Below, in pieces: positions 22,439 through 30,944 of a DNA stretch of 64,000 nucleotides; within the stretch, counting starts at the first letter, position 1, and every line of letters starts with the position of its first letter. Origin of the DNA: Bacillota bacterium (GTDB lineage Bacteria > Bacillota > Clostridia > Oscillospirales > Acutalibacteraceae); contig JAEYPT010000003.1 in assembly GCA_023410445.1 (NCBI GenBank), positions 120,339-184,338 of the forward strand, given 5' to 3'. The position numbers were made by a program, and so were the translations under genes. The notes beneath the pieces were generated by a model. It did not search any database. It was not told the DNA's origin and was given only the letters and a program-made list of their open reading frames with translations.

Positions 22439-23458
22439 ATGAAGCAGGAACTCGAAGAAATCCGCCAGAAAGCGGAGCAGGAACTGCTGAAGGCGAAAGA
22501 CCGCCCGACGCTGGAAGATCTGCGCATTCGTTATCTCGGCAAAAAAGGGGAACTCACCTCAATTTTGAAACAGATGGGGGGACTTTCTGCCGAAGAAAGG
22601 CCCGTGATCGGTCAGCTAGCCAATGATGTTCGCTCGTTTATCGACCGGGAACTGACGGAACGCGCGGCCCAACTCCGCGATGCGGAGACACAGCTCCGTC
22701 TGAAACGAGAAGCCATTGACGTCACTCTGCCGGGAAAGCAGTACTCCCTTGGCTCCAAACATCCGCTCAGCATTGAGCTGGATGAAATCAAGGAAATTTT
22801 CATCGGCATGGGATTCGATATTGTCAGCGGCCCGGAAGTGGAACTGGATTACTATAACTTTGAAGCACTGAACATTCCGAAGGATCATCCGGCACGCGAC
22901 ACGCAGGATACTTTTTATATTAACGACCGTATCGTGCTCCGTACTCAGACCTCCCCGGTGCAGGTTCGCACCATGGAGAAGCAAAAGCCTCCGATCCGCA
23001 TCATTTCACCCGGACGCGTATACCGCTCCGACGCCGTGGACGCAACCCATTCGCCCCTGTTCCATCAGATTGAAGGCCTTGTTGTCGACAAGGACATTAC
23101 GTTCGCCAATCTGAAGGGCACGCTGGAAACCATCATCAAGCGCATGTACGGCGAAGATTCCGTCGTGCGTTTCCGTCCGCACCACTTCCCGTTCACGGAG
23201 CCTTCCGCCGAAGTCGACGTGCAGTGCTTCCACTGTCACGGCGAGGGCTGCAGCCTCTGCAAGGGCGAGGGCTGGATTGAACTGCTCGGCTGCGGCATGG
23301 TGCACCCGAAGGTGCTTTCCAACTGCGGCATCGACCCGGAAGAATACAGCGGCTTCGCGTTCGGCATGGGGCTGGAACGCCTGGTCATGCGCAAATACAA
23401 AATCGACGATCTGCGTCTCTTCTATGAAAACGACGTCAGATTCCTGAAACAGTTTTAA
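22439..23458 (+). CDS. pheS: Phenylalanyl-tRNA synthetase alpha subunit
   Basis: The 339-residue class II synthetase subunit has an N-terminal coiled coil (about 1-90) followed by the catalytic core. This includes HPLSIELDEIKEIFIGMGFDI, motif 2 (GRVYRSDAVDATHSPLFHQIEGL) and motif 3 (GFAFGMGLERLVMRKYKI). It pairs with PheT to charge tRNA-Phe. The gene is controlled by the upstream T-box. ATG 22439 lies 14 nt after a weak GGAAAGGA. pheT starts 14 nt after its stop. Confidence 0.97.
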   Translation: MKQELEEIRQKAEQELLKAKDRPTLEDLRIRYLGKKGELTSILKQMGGLSAEERPVIGQLANDVRSFIDRELTERAAQLRDAETQLRLKREAIDVTLPGKQYSLGSKHPLSIELDEIKEIFIGMGFDIVSGPEVELDYYNFEALNIPKDHPARDTQDTFYINDRIVLRTQTSPVQVRTMEKQKPPIRIISPGRVYRSDAVDATHSPLFHQIEGLVVDKDITFANLKGTLETIIKRMYGEDSVVRFRPHHFPFTEPSAEVDVQCFHCHGEGCSLCKGEGWIELLGCGMVHPKVLSNCGIDPEEYSGFAFGMGLERLVMRKYKIDDLRLFYENDVRFLKQF

Positions 23459-23472
23459 GGGGGCGCGGAACA

Positions 23473-25851
23473 ATGAATCTTTCCATGAAATGGCTCAGGG
23501 AATTCGTAACGCTGGATGAAATGCCGATCCGCAGTTTCACCGAAGCGATGACAATGAGCGGCTCCAAGGTGGAAGGCTGGGAAACCGAAGGCAGCGAAAT
23601 TGAAAACGTGGTCGTCGGGAAAGTGCTTTCTCTGGAGAAGCACCCAGATTCCGATCACATGTGGATTACTAAAATTGACGCGGGAACCGGCGAAGATATT
23701 CAGATCGTCACCGGCGCCCAGAATCTGAAAGTCGGCGACATCGTTCCGGTGGCGCTGCACAATTCCACCCTCCCGGGCGGCAAAAAGATTAAGAAGGGCA
23801 AGCTGCGCGGTGTCGATAGCAACGGCATGCTCTGCTCCCTCTCCGAACTTGGCCTGACGAAACACGATTTCCCCTATGCGATTGAGGACGGCATCTTCGT
23901 TTTGCAGGAGGACTGCAAACTAGGCCAGCCGATTTGCGAAGCGATCGGTTTTGACGACACGGTCGTGGAATTTGAGATTACTTCCAACCGCCCCGACTGC
24001 TTTTCCGTGATTGGTCTGGCACGCGAAGCGGCGGCCACCTTCGAAAAGCCGCTCAATCTGCACACGCCGTCCGTAAAGGGCGGACACGGCACGACTGGGG
24101 AAATGCTTCAGGTTTCCGTGGAAGCTCCAGACCTTTGCCCGATGTACTCTGCACGCGTGGTAAAGAACGTCCGCGTAAAGCCCTCGCCGCGCTGGATGCG
24201 GGAGCGTCTCCGCGCAATGGGCGTCCGGCCGATCAACAACATCGTGGATATCACGAATTACGTCATGCTGGAATACGGCCAGCCGATGCACTCGTTCGAT
24301 TATCGCTGTATTAAAGGCGGCAAAATCATTGTGCGGCGCGCCGCTGACGGTGAACCGGTAACAACGCTCGACAGTACGGGCCATACTCTCACCTCCAAAA
24401 ATCTGGTCATCGCCGACGCGGAAAAAGCGGTCGCGGTCGCTGGCGTCATGGGCGGCGAAAACAGCGAGATTACAGACGGAACCACGACGATTGTGTTCGA
24501 ATCCGCCTGCTTTAACGGTCCCTCCGTGCGCACCACCGCGCGCAGTCTCGGAATGCGCACGGACGCTTCCGGTCTCTATGAAAAAGGACTGGACCCGAAC
24601 AACTGCCTGCCGGCGCTTGACCGCGCCTGCGAACTGGTGGAACTTCTGGATGCCGGCGACGTGACCGACGAGCCGGTTGCCGTGCGGAATTACTCCGGCG
24701 AAAAGCGGAAAATCCGTCTGGAAACGGACTGGACCAACCGTTTCCTCGACCTTCATCTGAGTAAGGACGAGATGAAAGCGACTCTGGAAAAGCTGGAATG
24801 CACCTTCGACGGGGACGATATCATTGTTCCGACGTTCCGACCGGACCTTGTTCACAAAGCTGACATTGCGGAGGAAATCGCGCGCTTCTACGGCTACGAC
24901 CGTATCGCGGCTACTTCCCTTTCGGGCGGCGCACAGGGCAAATATACCGAGCGTCAGAAATTCGATCTGACGGTAGGCGACCTGATGCTGGCGCTCGGCG
25001 CAAGCGAGATCATGACCTACTCCTTCATCAGCCCAAAATATTACGACAAGATTCTCATGCCGGCTGATTCCCCGCTCCGCCGGTCCGTCAAGATTTCCAA
25101 TCCCCTGGGCGAAGATACCAGCATCATGCGCACCATCGCCCTCCCCTCGATGCTGGAAGTCCTTGCGCGGAACTACAACAACCGCAACGACAGCGTCTGC
25201 CTGTATGAAATTGCAACCGAATATGTTCCGACCAGCGAAGACGAGCTCCCTGAGGAAAAAGTGAAACTGATCTGCGGCATGTACGGCGAAGGCAGGGACT
25301 TTTTCACCGCAAAAGGGATGGTGGAATCGCTTCTGGAAAAACTGGGAGTAACGGGATGGGAAATTGCAGCTTCCCAGTCGGAATTCTGCTATCATCCCGG
25401 CCGCTGCGCAGTGCTCACCCTGAACGGCGAGCGACTCGGCGTCATTGGGGAGATTCACCCGAAAGCGGCGGAAAACTACGGAATTGACGGGCGTGTGTAC
25501 TCGTTTACGCTGGATGCCGACCTGCTGTTCCGCAGTGCACAGATTGAAAAGCTTTACACGCCGTTGCCGAAATTCCCGGCTGTTTCCCGCGACCTTGCGC
25601 TGGTGTGCGAGGAAGGAATCCCCGTGCTGACGCTGGAAAAAGCGATCCGCGCCGGGGCGGGCCGTCTGCTGGAAAAGATCAAGCTATTCGACGTTTATCA
25701 GGGAGAACAGATTGAGGCTGGAAAGAAGAGCGTTGCCTTCAGCATTCAGCTGCGTTCCGCAGACAGCACCCTCACGGAGGAACACGTAAGTTCCGTCATG
25801 AAAAAAGTAATTTCAGAGCTGGAAAAGGCCGGAGGTTCCCTGCGTTCCTGA
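23473..25851 (+). CDS. pheT: Phenylalanyl-tRNA synthetase beta subunit
   Basis: The 792-residue subunit shows the family's domain order: an N-terminal EMAP-type tRNA-binding domain at about 40-150 (VVGKVLSLEKHPDSDHMWITKID), B3/B4 editing domains (NRPDCFSVIGLAREAAA), B5 (FEIT and RPDLVHKADIAEEIARFYGYD) and a C-terminal ferredoxin-like anticodon-binding domain (YTPLPKFPAVSRDLALV). Length is normal. It is cotranscribed with pheS. Confidence 0.97.
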   Translation: MNLSMKWLREFVTLDEMPIRSFTEAMTMSGSKVEGWETEGSEIENVVVGKVLSLEKHPDSDHMWITKIDAGTGEDIQIVTGAQNLKVGDIVPVALHNSTLPGGKKIKKGKLRGVDSNGMLCSLSELGLTKHDFPYAIEDGIFVLQEDCKLGQPICEAIGFDDTVVEFEITSNRPDCFSVIGLAREAAATFEKPLNLHTPSVKGGHGTTGEMLQVSVEAPDLCPMYSARVVKNVRVKPSPRWMRERLRAMGVRPINNIVDITNYVMLEYGQPMHSFDYRCIKGGKIIVRRAADGEPVTTLDSTGHTLTSKNLVIADAEKAVAVAGVMGGENSEITDGTTTIVFESACFNGPSVRTTARSLGMRTDASGLYEKGLDPNNCLPALDRACELVELLDAGDVTDEPVAVRNYSGEKRKIRLETDWTNRFLDLHLSKDEMKATLEKLECTFDGDDIIVPTFRPDLVHKADIAEEIARFYGYDRIAATSLSGGAQGKYTERQKFDLTVGDLMLALGASEIMTYSFISPKYYDKILMPADSPLRRSVKISNPLGEDTSIMRTIALPSMLEVLARNYNNRNDSVCLYEIATEYVPTSEDELPEEKVKLICGMYGEGRDFFTAKGMVESLLEKLGVTGWEIAASQSEFCYHPGRCAVLTLNGERLGVIGEIHPKAAENYGIDGRVYSFTLDADLLFRSAQIEKLYTPLPKFPAVSRDLALVCEEGIPVLTLEKAIRAGAGRLLEKIKLFDVYQGEQIEAGKKSVAFSIQLRSADSTLTEEHVSSVMKKVISELEKAGGSLRS

Positions 25852-25874
25852 GTACTTCATTCACAAATTAGTTC

Positions 25875-25903
25875 TTGCATTTACCGAATGATTGTTGTAT
25901 GAT
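25875..25903 (+). promoter_or_regulatory. Promoter of ireB
   Basis: TTGCAT (25875-25880), 17 bases, TATGAT (25898-25903), 22 nt upstream of the start codon, indicating a unit separate from pheST. Confidence 0.5.
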
Positions 25904-25925
25904 TGACAATACTGGAGGTGTTCCT

Positions 25926-26171
25926 ATGCTTGATAAGACGATGACCTTTTCAATCGGCAGCGACCGCGAGGAAGGGATTAAAAAGATCCTTACCACCGTG
26001 TATGACGCGCTGAAAGAGAAAGGGTACAATCCGATCAATCAGATTGTCGGCTACATTCTCTCGGAAGACCCCACGTATATTACCACACACAACAACGCGC
26101 GCAGTCTGATCCGCCGGATCGACCGTGACGAACTGCTTCAGGTCTTGGTAAAATCATATCTGGGCGAATGA
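25926..26171 (+). CDS. ireB: IreB family regulatory phosphoprotein (UPF0297)
   Basis: The 81-residue protein matches IreB, a small dimeric phosphoprotein that in Enterococcus is phosphorylated on N-terminal threonines by the PASTA kinase IreK. Here the N-terminus is MLDKTMTFSIG with two Thr, followed by the conserved YDALKEKGYNPINQIVGYILSEDPTYIT and NARSLIRRIDRDELL. ATG 25926 has an excellent GGAGGTG. The usual neighbours alaS and ruvX are absent; an unknown small gene follows instead. Confidence 0.93.
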   Translation: MLDKTMTFSIGSDREEGIKKILTTVYDALKEKGYNPINQIVGYILSEDPTYITTHNNARSLIRRIDRDELLQVLVKSYLGE

Positions 26172-26209
26172 ATGCAGAAGACAGGAATTGAGAAGGAGGG
26201 CAACGGCGA

Positions 26210-26509
26210 ATGAGCGAAAACAAAGAACCGCAGTTTCCATCGTACAAGGGTAAGCCTCTGGTGCGTTGCGGAGATGTGATTTACTACGGCAGCATGAAAG
26301 ATAAATATGTAGTGCGCCTTGAAATTAAAAGCAAGAAGAAGGTCGGCGACTTGGAAGTAGCCGACAAGGTTTCTGTTCAGCTGATGCTGACGGACCAGAC
26401 GGTCCGCAACCGCAAGCAGATCGTGAGAACCAGCGAAAAAGACGGCCTTTATCTTGCAATGGATATTGCAGATGTCTGGCTGACAAGGGCACTGACGGAA
26501 AACTTATAG
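26210..26509 (+). CDS. Small uncharacterised protein downstream of ireB
   Basis: I do not recognise this 99-residue soluble protein. It has a Lys-rich N-terminus, a central beta-like region (LVRCGDVIYYGSMKDKYVVRLEIKSKKKVGDLEVADKVSVQLMLTD read in parts) and a helical end (GLYLAMDIADVWLTRALTENL). GAGAAGGAGG precedes the ATG. It shares a transcript with ireB (38-nt gap) and ends at a strong terminator. The position is the one where ruvX or a DUF1292 gene often follows ireB, but it resembles neither. Confidence 0.7.
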   Translation: MSENKEPQFPSYKGKPLVRCGDVIYYGSMKDKYVVRLEIKSKKKVGDLEVADKVSVQLMLTDQTVRNRKQIVRTSEKDGLYLAMDIADVWLTRALTENL

Positions 26510-26512
26510 AAA

Positions 26513-26549
26513 AAAAGAGCCACCGGAATTGCAATCCGGTGGCTCTTTT
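26513..26549. terminator. Bidirectional terminator after ireB unit
   Basis: Perfect 15-bp stem AAAAGAGCCACCGGA (26513-26527) with its complement (26535-26549), flanked by A and T runs, between converging genes. Confidence 0.9.
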
Positions 26550-27013
26550 CAGATACTATTGTCATAGGTATAAGTTCGAAGCGTCAGCAAATCGGAATGT
26601 ACGGTCTCCTTTGTTCCGTGAAAGCCCCTTTTCTCATAGAAATGGCAGTTCCGTTTATTCTGCACCGGGGTTTCCAGCTCCCATTTTTTCGTTTCCGGGT
26701 AACGGTCGAATATTGCCCGGAGTGCTTCGGAACCGATTCCCCCGTTTTGATACTCCGGAACAATTTCCAGACAACCGATCCACCGGCTGCCGTCCTCAGC
26801 GGGCGGATGAACCGAAATGTCTCCTACCATTTTTCCGTCGACCAGAATCCGGTAAACATCCGCTTTTCGGATAGTTTCCCGCATTTGCTCCTGCGTGATA
26901 TGATACCCTGGGCACTCACCGAATCGGACATAGTCGTCGTAAAAACTTCGGTCCCGCGCGTTAATGATGCTTTGGGCATCTTCTTCCACGGCCCTTTGCA
27001 GCTTCAGATTCAT
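26549..27013 (-). CDS. GNAT-family N-acetyltransferase
   Basis: The 154-residue protein fits the Gcn5-related acetyltransferase fold. The acetyl-CoA binding motif A is LEIVPEYQNGGIGSEALRAIF, preceded by the strand IGCLEIV, and the C-terminal motif B region is NKRNCHFYEKRGF. The substrate is not predictable. ATG 27013 follows GGGAGGGAG; the upstream in-frame extension to 27073 would include an inverted repeat and has no ribosome site. It lies downstream of purD on the same strand. Confidence 0.85.
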   Translation of the reverse strand: MNLKLQRAVEEDAQSIINARDRSFYDDYVRFGECPGYHITQEQMRETIRKADVYRILVDGKMVGDISVHPPAEDGSRWIGCLEIVPEYQNGGIGSEALRAIFDRYPETKKWELETPVQNKRNCHFYEKRGFHGTKETVHSDLLTLRTYTYDNSI

Positions 27014-27047
27014 TTCATTCTCTCCCTCCCGGCTGATTGGTAGCGTA

Positions 27048-27087
27048 CAGCGCCCCGGTATGTGCTTCCACATATACCGGGGCGCTG
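27048..27087. repeat. Long GC-rich inverted repeat after purD
   Basis: CAGCGCCCCGGTATGTG (27048-27064) pairs with 27069-27087, with a two-base bulge. It lies between purD and the GNAT gene. No T run follows on either strand, so it may be a rho-independent relic, an mRNA 3' stabiliser or a terminator acting without a U tract. Confidence 0.45.
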
Positions 27088-27118
27088 AATTATAGCCAAG
27101 AATGCAGGCTTTGCCTGC

Positions 27119-28378
27119 TTATTTCCCAATATCTTTCCGGTAATGAGCGCCGCTGAAATGGATTTTCTCCACCGCGGAATACGCCTTTTTCAGCGCCTGC
27201 GGCAGGGTATCCCCCATCGCCGTCACACCGAGGACCCGGCCTCCGTTGGTGTAAAACCGTTCCTCCTGGAACACCGTTCCGGCGTGATAAACCGTAGCGC
27301 CTTCCACTTGGCCGTCCCCATCAAGGCCAGAGATTTCAATTCCCTTCGCATACTGCCGCGGGTAACCGCCTGAAGCCATCACGACGCAGGCGCAGGCCTG
27401 CTCGCTCCACTCGATCGACTGCTGTTCCAGACGCTCGTCGACCACGGCTTCCAGAACATCCACAAAATCGGTCTTTAAGCGCGGCAGTACTACCTGCGCC
27501 TCCGGGTCGCCGAAGCGAGAGTTGTACTCGATTACCTTTGGCCCGTCCTTCGTAAGCATCAGTCCGAAATACAGGCAGCCTTTAAAGGGGCGGCCTTCCT
27601 GCCGCATAGCCGCGATTGTGGGATCAAAAATCGTCTTTTGGCAGATTTCCGCAATCTCCGGCGTATAATACGGATTCGGGCTGATGGTTCCCATTCCGCC
27701 TGTGTTCAGACCGCGATCTCCGTCGAGTGCGCGCTTGTGATCCTTGGAGGAAACCATTGGGCAAACGCATTTCCCATCGGTGAACGCGAGGACGGAAACC
27801 TCTGGACCGGTGAGGAACTCCTCAATGACGACCTCGTTGCCGGATGCGCCGAACACCTTGTCCTCCATAATGGACTTAATGCCCGCCTGTGCCTCCGCGT
27901 AGTCCGCCGCGAGAATGACGCCCTTACCGAGTGCAAGCCCGTCCGCCTTGATGACGGCGGGATAGGTTCCGCGCTCTTTGATATACTCCAAAGCCTTGTG
28001 CGGATCATTGAAAACCTCATATTCCGCCGTCGGAATGTGATATTTTTTCATCAGGCCCTTGGAAAACACCTTGCTGCTCTCAATCTGGGCGGCTTTCGCA
28101 CTCGGACCGAACGCACGGATTCCCGCCGCTTCCAGCGCGTCTACCATGCCCGCCGCAAGCGGATCATCCGGAGCCACAAAGACGAGATCAATGTTCTTTT
28201 CCTTTGCAAATTTCACAACGCCCGGAATATCGGAAACCGGGATCGGAACGCACTGGGCATCGCGTGAAATTCCGCCGTTGCCCGGCGCGCAGTACAGTTC
28301 CGTCGTTTTGGAGCTCTCCCGGAGCTTCCGTACGATGACATGCTCGCGGCCGCCGCCGCCGATCACCAGAATTTTCAT
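27119..28378 (-). CDS. purD: Phosphoribosylamine-glycine ligase (GARS)
   Basis: The 419-residue ATP-grasp enzyme converts phosphoribosylamine and glycine to GAR in purine synthesis. It begins MKILVIGGGGREHVIVRKL and has the ATP-grasp core (PAVIKADGLALGKGVILA, VVIEEFLTGPEVSVLAF) and RFGDPEAQVVLPRL near the metal site. ATG 28378 gives the normal family length; an in-frame extension to 28465 enters the previous gene. It is the last gene of the pur run, 22 nt after the AICAR transformylase. Confidence 0.96.
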   Translation of the reverse strand: MKILVIGGGGREHVIVRKLRESSKTTELYCAPGNGGISRDAQCVPIPVSDIPGVVKFAKEKNIDLVFVAPDDPLAAGMVDALEAAGIRAFGPSAKAAQIESSKVFSKGLMKKYHIPTAEYEVFNDPHKALEYIKERGTYPAVIKADGLALGKGVILAADYAEAQAGIKSIMEDKVFGASGNEVVIEEFLTGPEVSVLAFTDGKCVCPMVSSKDHKRALDGDRGLNTGGMGTISPNPYYTPEIAEICQKTIFDPTIAAMRQEGRPFKGCLYFGLMLTKDGPKVIEYNSRFGDPEAQVVLPRLKTDFVDVLEAVVDERLEQQSIEWSEQACACVVMASGGYPRQYAKGIEISGLDGDGQVEGATVYHAGTVFQEERFYTNGGRVLGVTAMGDTLPQALKKAYSAVEKIHFSGAHYRKDIGK

Positions 28379-28400
28379 CCTGCTTTCCCTGCTTTCCAGA

Positions 28401-29579
28401 TTAATGGTGGAACAGGCGCAGACCATTAAAGGCCATGACGATTCCGTATTTATTGCAGACCTCAATCACATTGTCGTCGCGGATAGAGCCGCCGGGCTGT
28501 GCAATGTAGCTGACACCCGATTTGTGTGCGCGCTCGATATTATCCCCAAACGGGAAAAACGCGTCGGAGCCGAGGGAAACGCCTGTCTGCTTTGCAAGCC
28601 ATTCGCGCTTTTCATCCTTGGAAAGCGGCTCCGGCTTCTTCGTGAAGAACTGCTCCCAGGTACCGTCCGCAAGGACATCCTCGTAATCGTCCGAAATATA
28701 GACGTCGATGGTGTTGTCGCGGTCCGGGCGACGGATATCTTCTTTAAACGGAAGTTCCATCACCTTCGGATGCTGACGGAGCAGCCATACATCCGCCTTA
28801 TTGCCAGCGAGACGCGTGCAGTGTATGCGGGACTGCTGCCCGGCTCCGACGCCGATGGTGCGGCCGTCCTTCGCGTAACATACGGAATTGGACTGTGTGT
28901 ATTTCAGGGCAATGAGCGAAAGCAGAAGGTCGCGCTTTGCGGATTCGGGAATTGCTTTCTGCTCGGTCACGATATTATCCAGCAGTGAAGGACCGATTTC
29001 GACCTCATTGCGTCCCTGCTCAAAGGTAATGCCAAAAACATCCTTGTGCTCCACCGGAGCAGGACGGTAGTTTGGATCGATCTGAATGATATTATAGGTG
29101 CCCTTGCGCTTCGATTTCAAGATTTCCAGTGCCTCGTCGGTATAGCCGGGAGCAATAATGCCGTCCGAAACCTCTCGCTTGAGGAGCAGGGCGGTCTGTT
29201 TGTCGCACACGTCGGAGAGCGCCGCGAAATCGCCGTAGGAAGACATCCGGTCCGCACCGCGCGCGGCCGCGTAAGCCGAGCTCAGCGGAGAAAGCTCCAG
29301 ATCATCCACGAAAAAGACCTTTTTCATGGTCTCGGAGAGCTCCGTTCCGACGGCGGCTCCCGCCGGGCTGACATGTTTGAAGGAAGCCGCTGCCGGAAGG
29401 CCCGCCATGGCCTTCAGCTCCCGGACGAGCTGCCAGCTGTTGAAAGCATCCAGAAAATTGATATACCCGGGATTTCCGTTCAGTATCTGAACGGGAAGCT
29501 CGCCGCCGTCCTTCATAAAAATCCGCGCGGGCTTCTGATTGGGGTTGCATCCATATTTCAGCATGTGTTCGTTCGCCAC
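28401..29579 (-). CDS. Stand-alone AICAR formyltransferase (PurH transformylase domain only)
   Basis: The 392-residue protein corresponds to the transformylase half of PurH, which formylates AICAR with 10-formyl-THF. It shows LKYGCNPNQKPARIF, the catalytic SFKHVSPAGAA, and the C-terminal GSDAFFPFGDNIERAHKSGV and IAQPGGSIRDD. The N-terminal MGS-like IMP cyclohydrolase domain of normal PurH is absent. That step is presumably done by the PurO-type domain encoded in the gene just upstream. It lies 18 nt after that gene and 22 nt before purD. Confidence 0.93.
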   Translation of the reverse strand: MANEHMLKYGCNPNQKPARIFMKDGGELPVQILNGNPGYINFLDAFNSWQLVRELKAMAGLPAAASFKHVSPAGAAVGTELSETMKKVFFVDDLELSPLSSAYAAARGADRMSSYGDFAALSDVCDKQTALLLKREVSDGIIAPGYTDEALEILKSKRKGTYNIIQIDPNYRPAPVEHKDVFGITFEQGRNEVEIGPSLLDNIVTEQKAIPESAKRDLLLSLIALKYTQSNSVCYAKDGRTIGVGAGQQSRIHCTRLAGNKADVWLLRQHPKVMELPFKEDIRRPDRDNTIDVYISDDYEDVLADGTWEQFFTKKPEPLSKDEKREWLAKQTGVSLGSDAFFPFGDNIERAHKSGVSYIAQPGGSIRDDNVIEVCNKYGIVMAFNGLRLFHH

Positions 29580-29597
29580 AAAAAATTCCTCCCGTTC

Positions 29598-30944
29598 TCA
29601 GTTGTTCTTATTGATGATCCGCGATTCCGTCCGTCCGGTTTCCAGATTGATAAAGCGCACAAACAGGGAAACCCGGTTGTCGGCGTTTAAGTTTTCCCAA
29701 AGGCCTTCGGTAAATTTGTCGATTCCACCTTTTACTTCCACCTGCGTCGGTTCGCCTGAAAAGGATGGCAGCGGATTCCCGTCACCGTGATAGGTGTGGA
29801 TCAGACGACCCTCGCCCGCCGCAGGATTTTCATATTCGTAAAAATTTCGCTCCTCGTGCTCCGGGCGGCCCTCCGCGCTTTTCAGAATGGAAAGACGATA
29901 TGCAAAACGCTCCCCCGTTTCCACAAGGCCGGAAATTCTCGGGGTGTAATTCGGAGCATCCGGCTCATACGTGCGGGTACGGAGTGCGTCTTCAAACGTT
30001 TTCCCTTCGGCAAGGAAGTCGCGCACCGTATCAGTCTGGTCGCCGTTCGTCACGATGGTTTTGGAGCCTAGCACACGCACCGGCCAGTAAATAATCAGTG
30101 ATGGGTCCGTCATTTTGGATTCGTCGAACGCTTTCGTCTGGATTCCGTCGCCGTTTTCAATAAAGATTCGATTGCGGCTGTTCTCGCTCCGCCCCATGAT
30201 GAAATAGGCGATTACCGCAGAGTTGCCGTCTTCGCTTCTGCCGAGAATGATCCCGCGCCCCGGGTACAGATTCCCGCCGAGGGCACAGGCAATTGTTTTC
30301 TTTTCCATAAACGATTCCTCCCCCTTGATCTGGACCGTTCCATTTATCACCTTGAGCCTGCCGTCGCAAAACAGGGCCACCGCCTTCGGCAGCAGCTTCC
30401 ACTCCGCCTGCTCCATCACGCGCCGCTGAAGGATTTCCGGTGTGTCGCCTGGAAGCACTTTCACGGCCTTTTGGAGAATGATCGGCCCTCCGTCGCAGAC
30501 CTCGTTTACAAAATGAACCGTCGCGCCGGTCAGCCTAACGCCCTTTTTCAGGGCTGCTTCGTGAACGTGCAGCCCGTAAAAGCCTTCGCCGCAAAACGAA
30601 GGAATCAGCGCCGGATGCACGTTGATAATTCGATTCGGATACGCTTTTACAACGTTTTCGCTGATGATGGTCATAAACCCGGCCAGTACAAGGAGGCCAA
30701 TCTGATATTGCTCCAGCAATCCGAGCAAAGCGGAATCATAATCGTTCTGAGATGCAAACGTCTTCCGCAGCAGAATTTCCGTCGGGATGCCAGCTCCTTC
30801 CGCTCGCGTAAGGGCAAAAGCATCTTTCCGGCTGGAAATGACGAGCGCCAGCTTTCCGTTTCCAAGCGCGCCCGCCTTTTCGGCATCGATCAGCGCCTGC
30901 AGATTGGTGCCGCCGCCGGAAACCAGCACGGCAACGTTCAGCAT
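29598..30944 (-). CDS. purN-purO: In-frame PurN (GAR formyltransferase) - PurO-type IMP cyclohydrolase fusion
   Basis: Residues 1-~205 are PurN (MLNVAVLVSGGGTNLQALI, INVHPALIPSF with the catalytic His, TGATVHFV). After KGEESF the frame continues without a stop into a ~235-residue IMP cyclohydrolase of the archaeal PurO type (IACALGGNLYPGRGIILG, AYFIMGRSENSRNRIF). An internal ATG at 30308 has a very strong GGGGGAGGA eight bases upstream, so the cyclohydrolase may also be made alone. Start 30944 overlaps the end of purM by seven bases. Together with the stand-alone transformylase, this replaces PurH. Confidence 0.9.
   Translation of the reverse strand: MLNVAVLVSGGGTNLQALIDAEKAGALGNGKLALVISSRKDAFALTRAEGAGIPTEILLRKTFASQNDYDSALLGLLEQYQIGLLVLAGFMTIISENVVKAYPNRIINVHPALIPSFCGEGFYGLHVHEAALKKGVRLTGATVHFVNEVCDGGPIILQKAVKVLPGDTPEILQRRVMEQAEWKLLPKAVALFCDGRLKVINGTVQIKGEESFMEKKTIACALGGNLYPGRGIILGRSEDGNSAVIAYFIMGRSENSRNRIFIENGDGIQTKAFDESKMTDPSLIIYWPVRVLGSKTIVTNGDQTDTVRDFLAEGKTFEDALRTRTYEPDAPNYTPRISGLVETGERFAYRLSILKSAEGRPEHEERNFYEYENPAAGEGRLIHTYHGDGNPLPSFSGEPTQVEVKGGIDKFTEGLWENLNADNRVSLFVRFINLETGRTESRIINKNN

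Noticed and set aside
23920..25458. 512-codon open frame on the minus strand
   Set aside because: Antisense to pheT, which has full domain content. No independent evidence of expression.
28379..28465. N-terminal extension of purD
   Set aside because: Would enter the preceding gene and lengthen a normal-length PurD. MKILVIGGGG is the typical family start.
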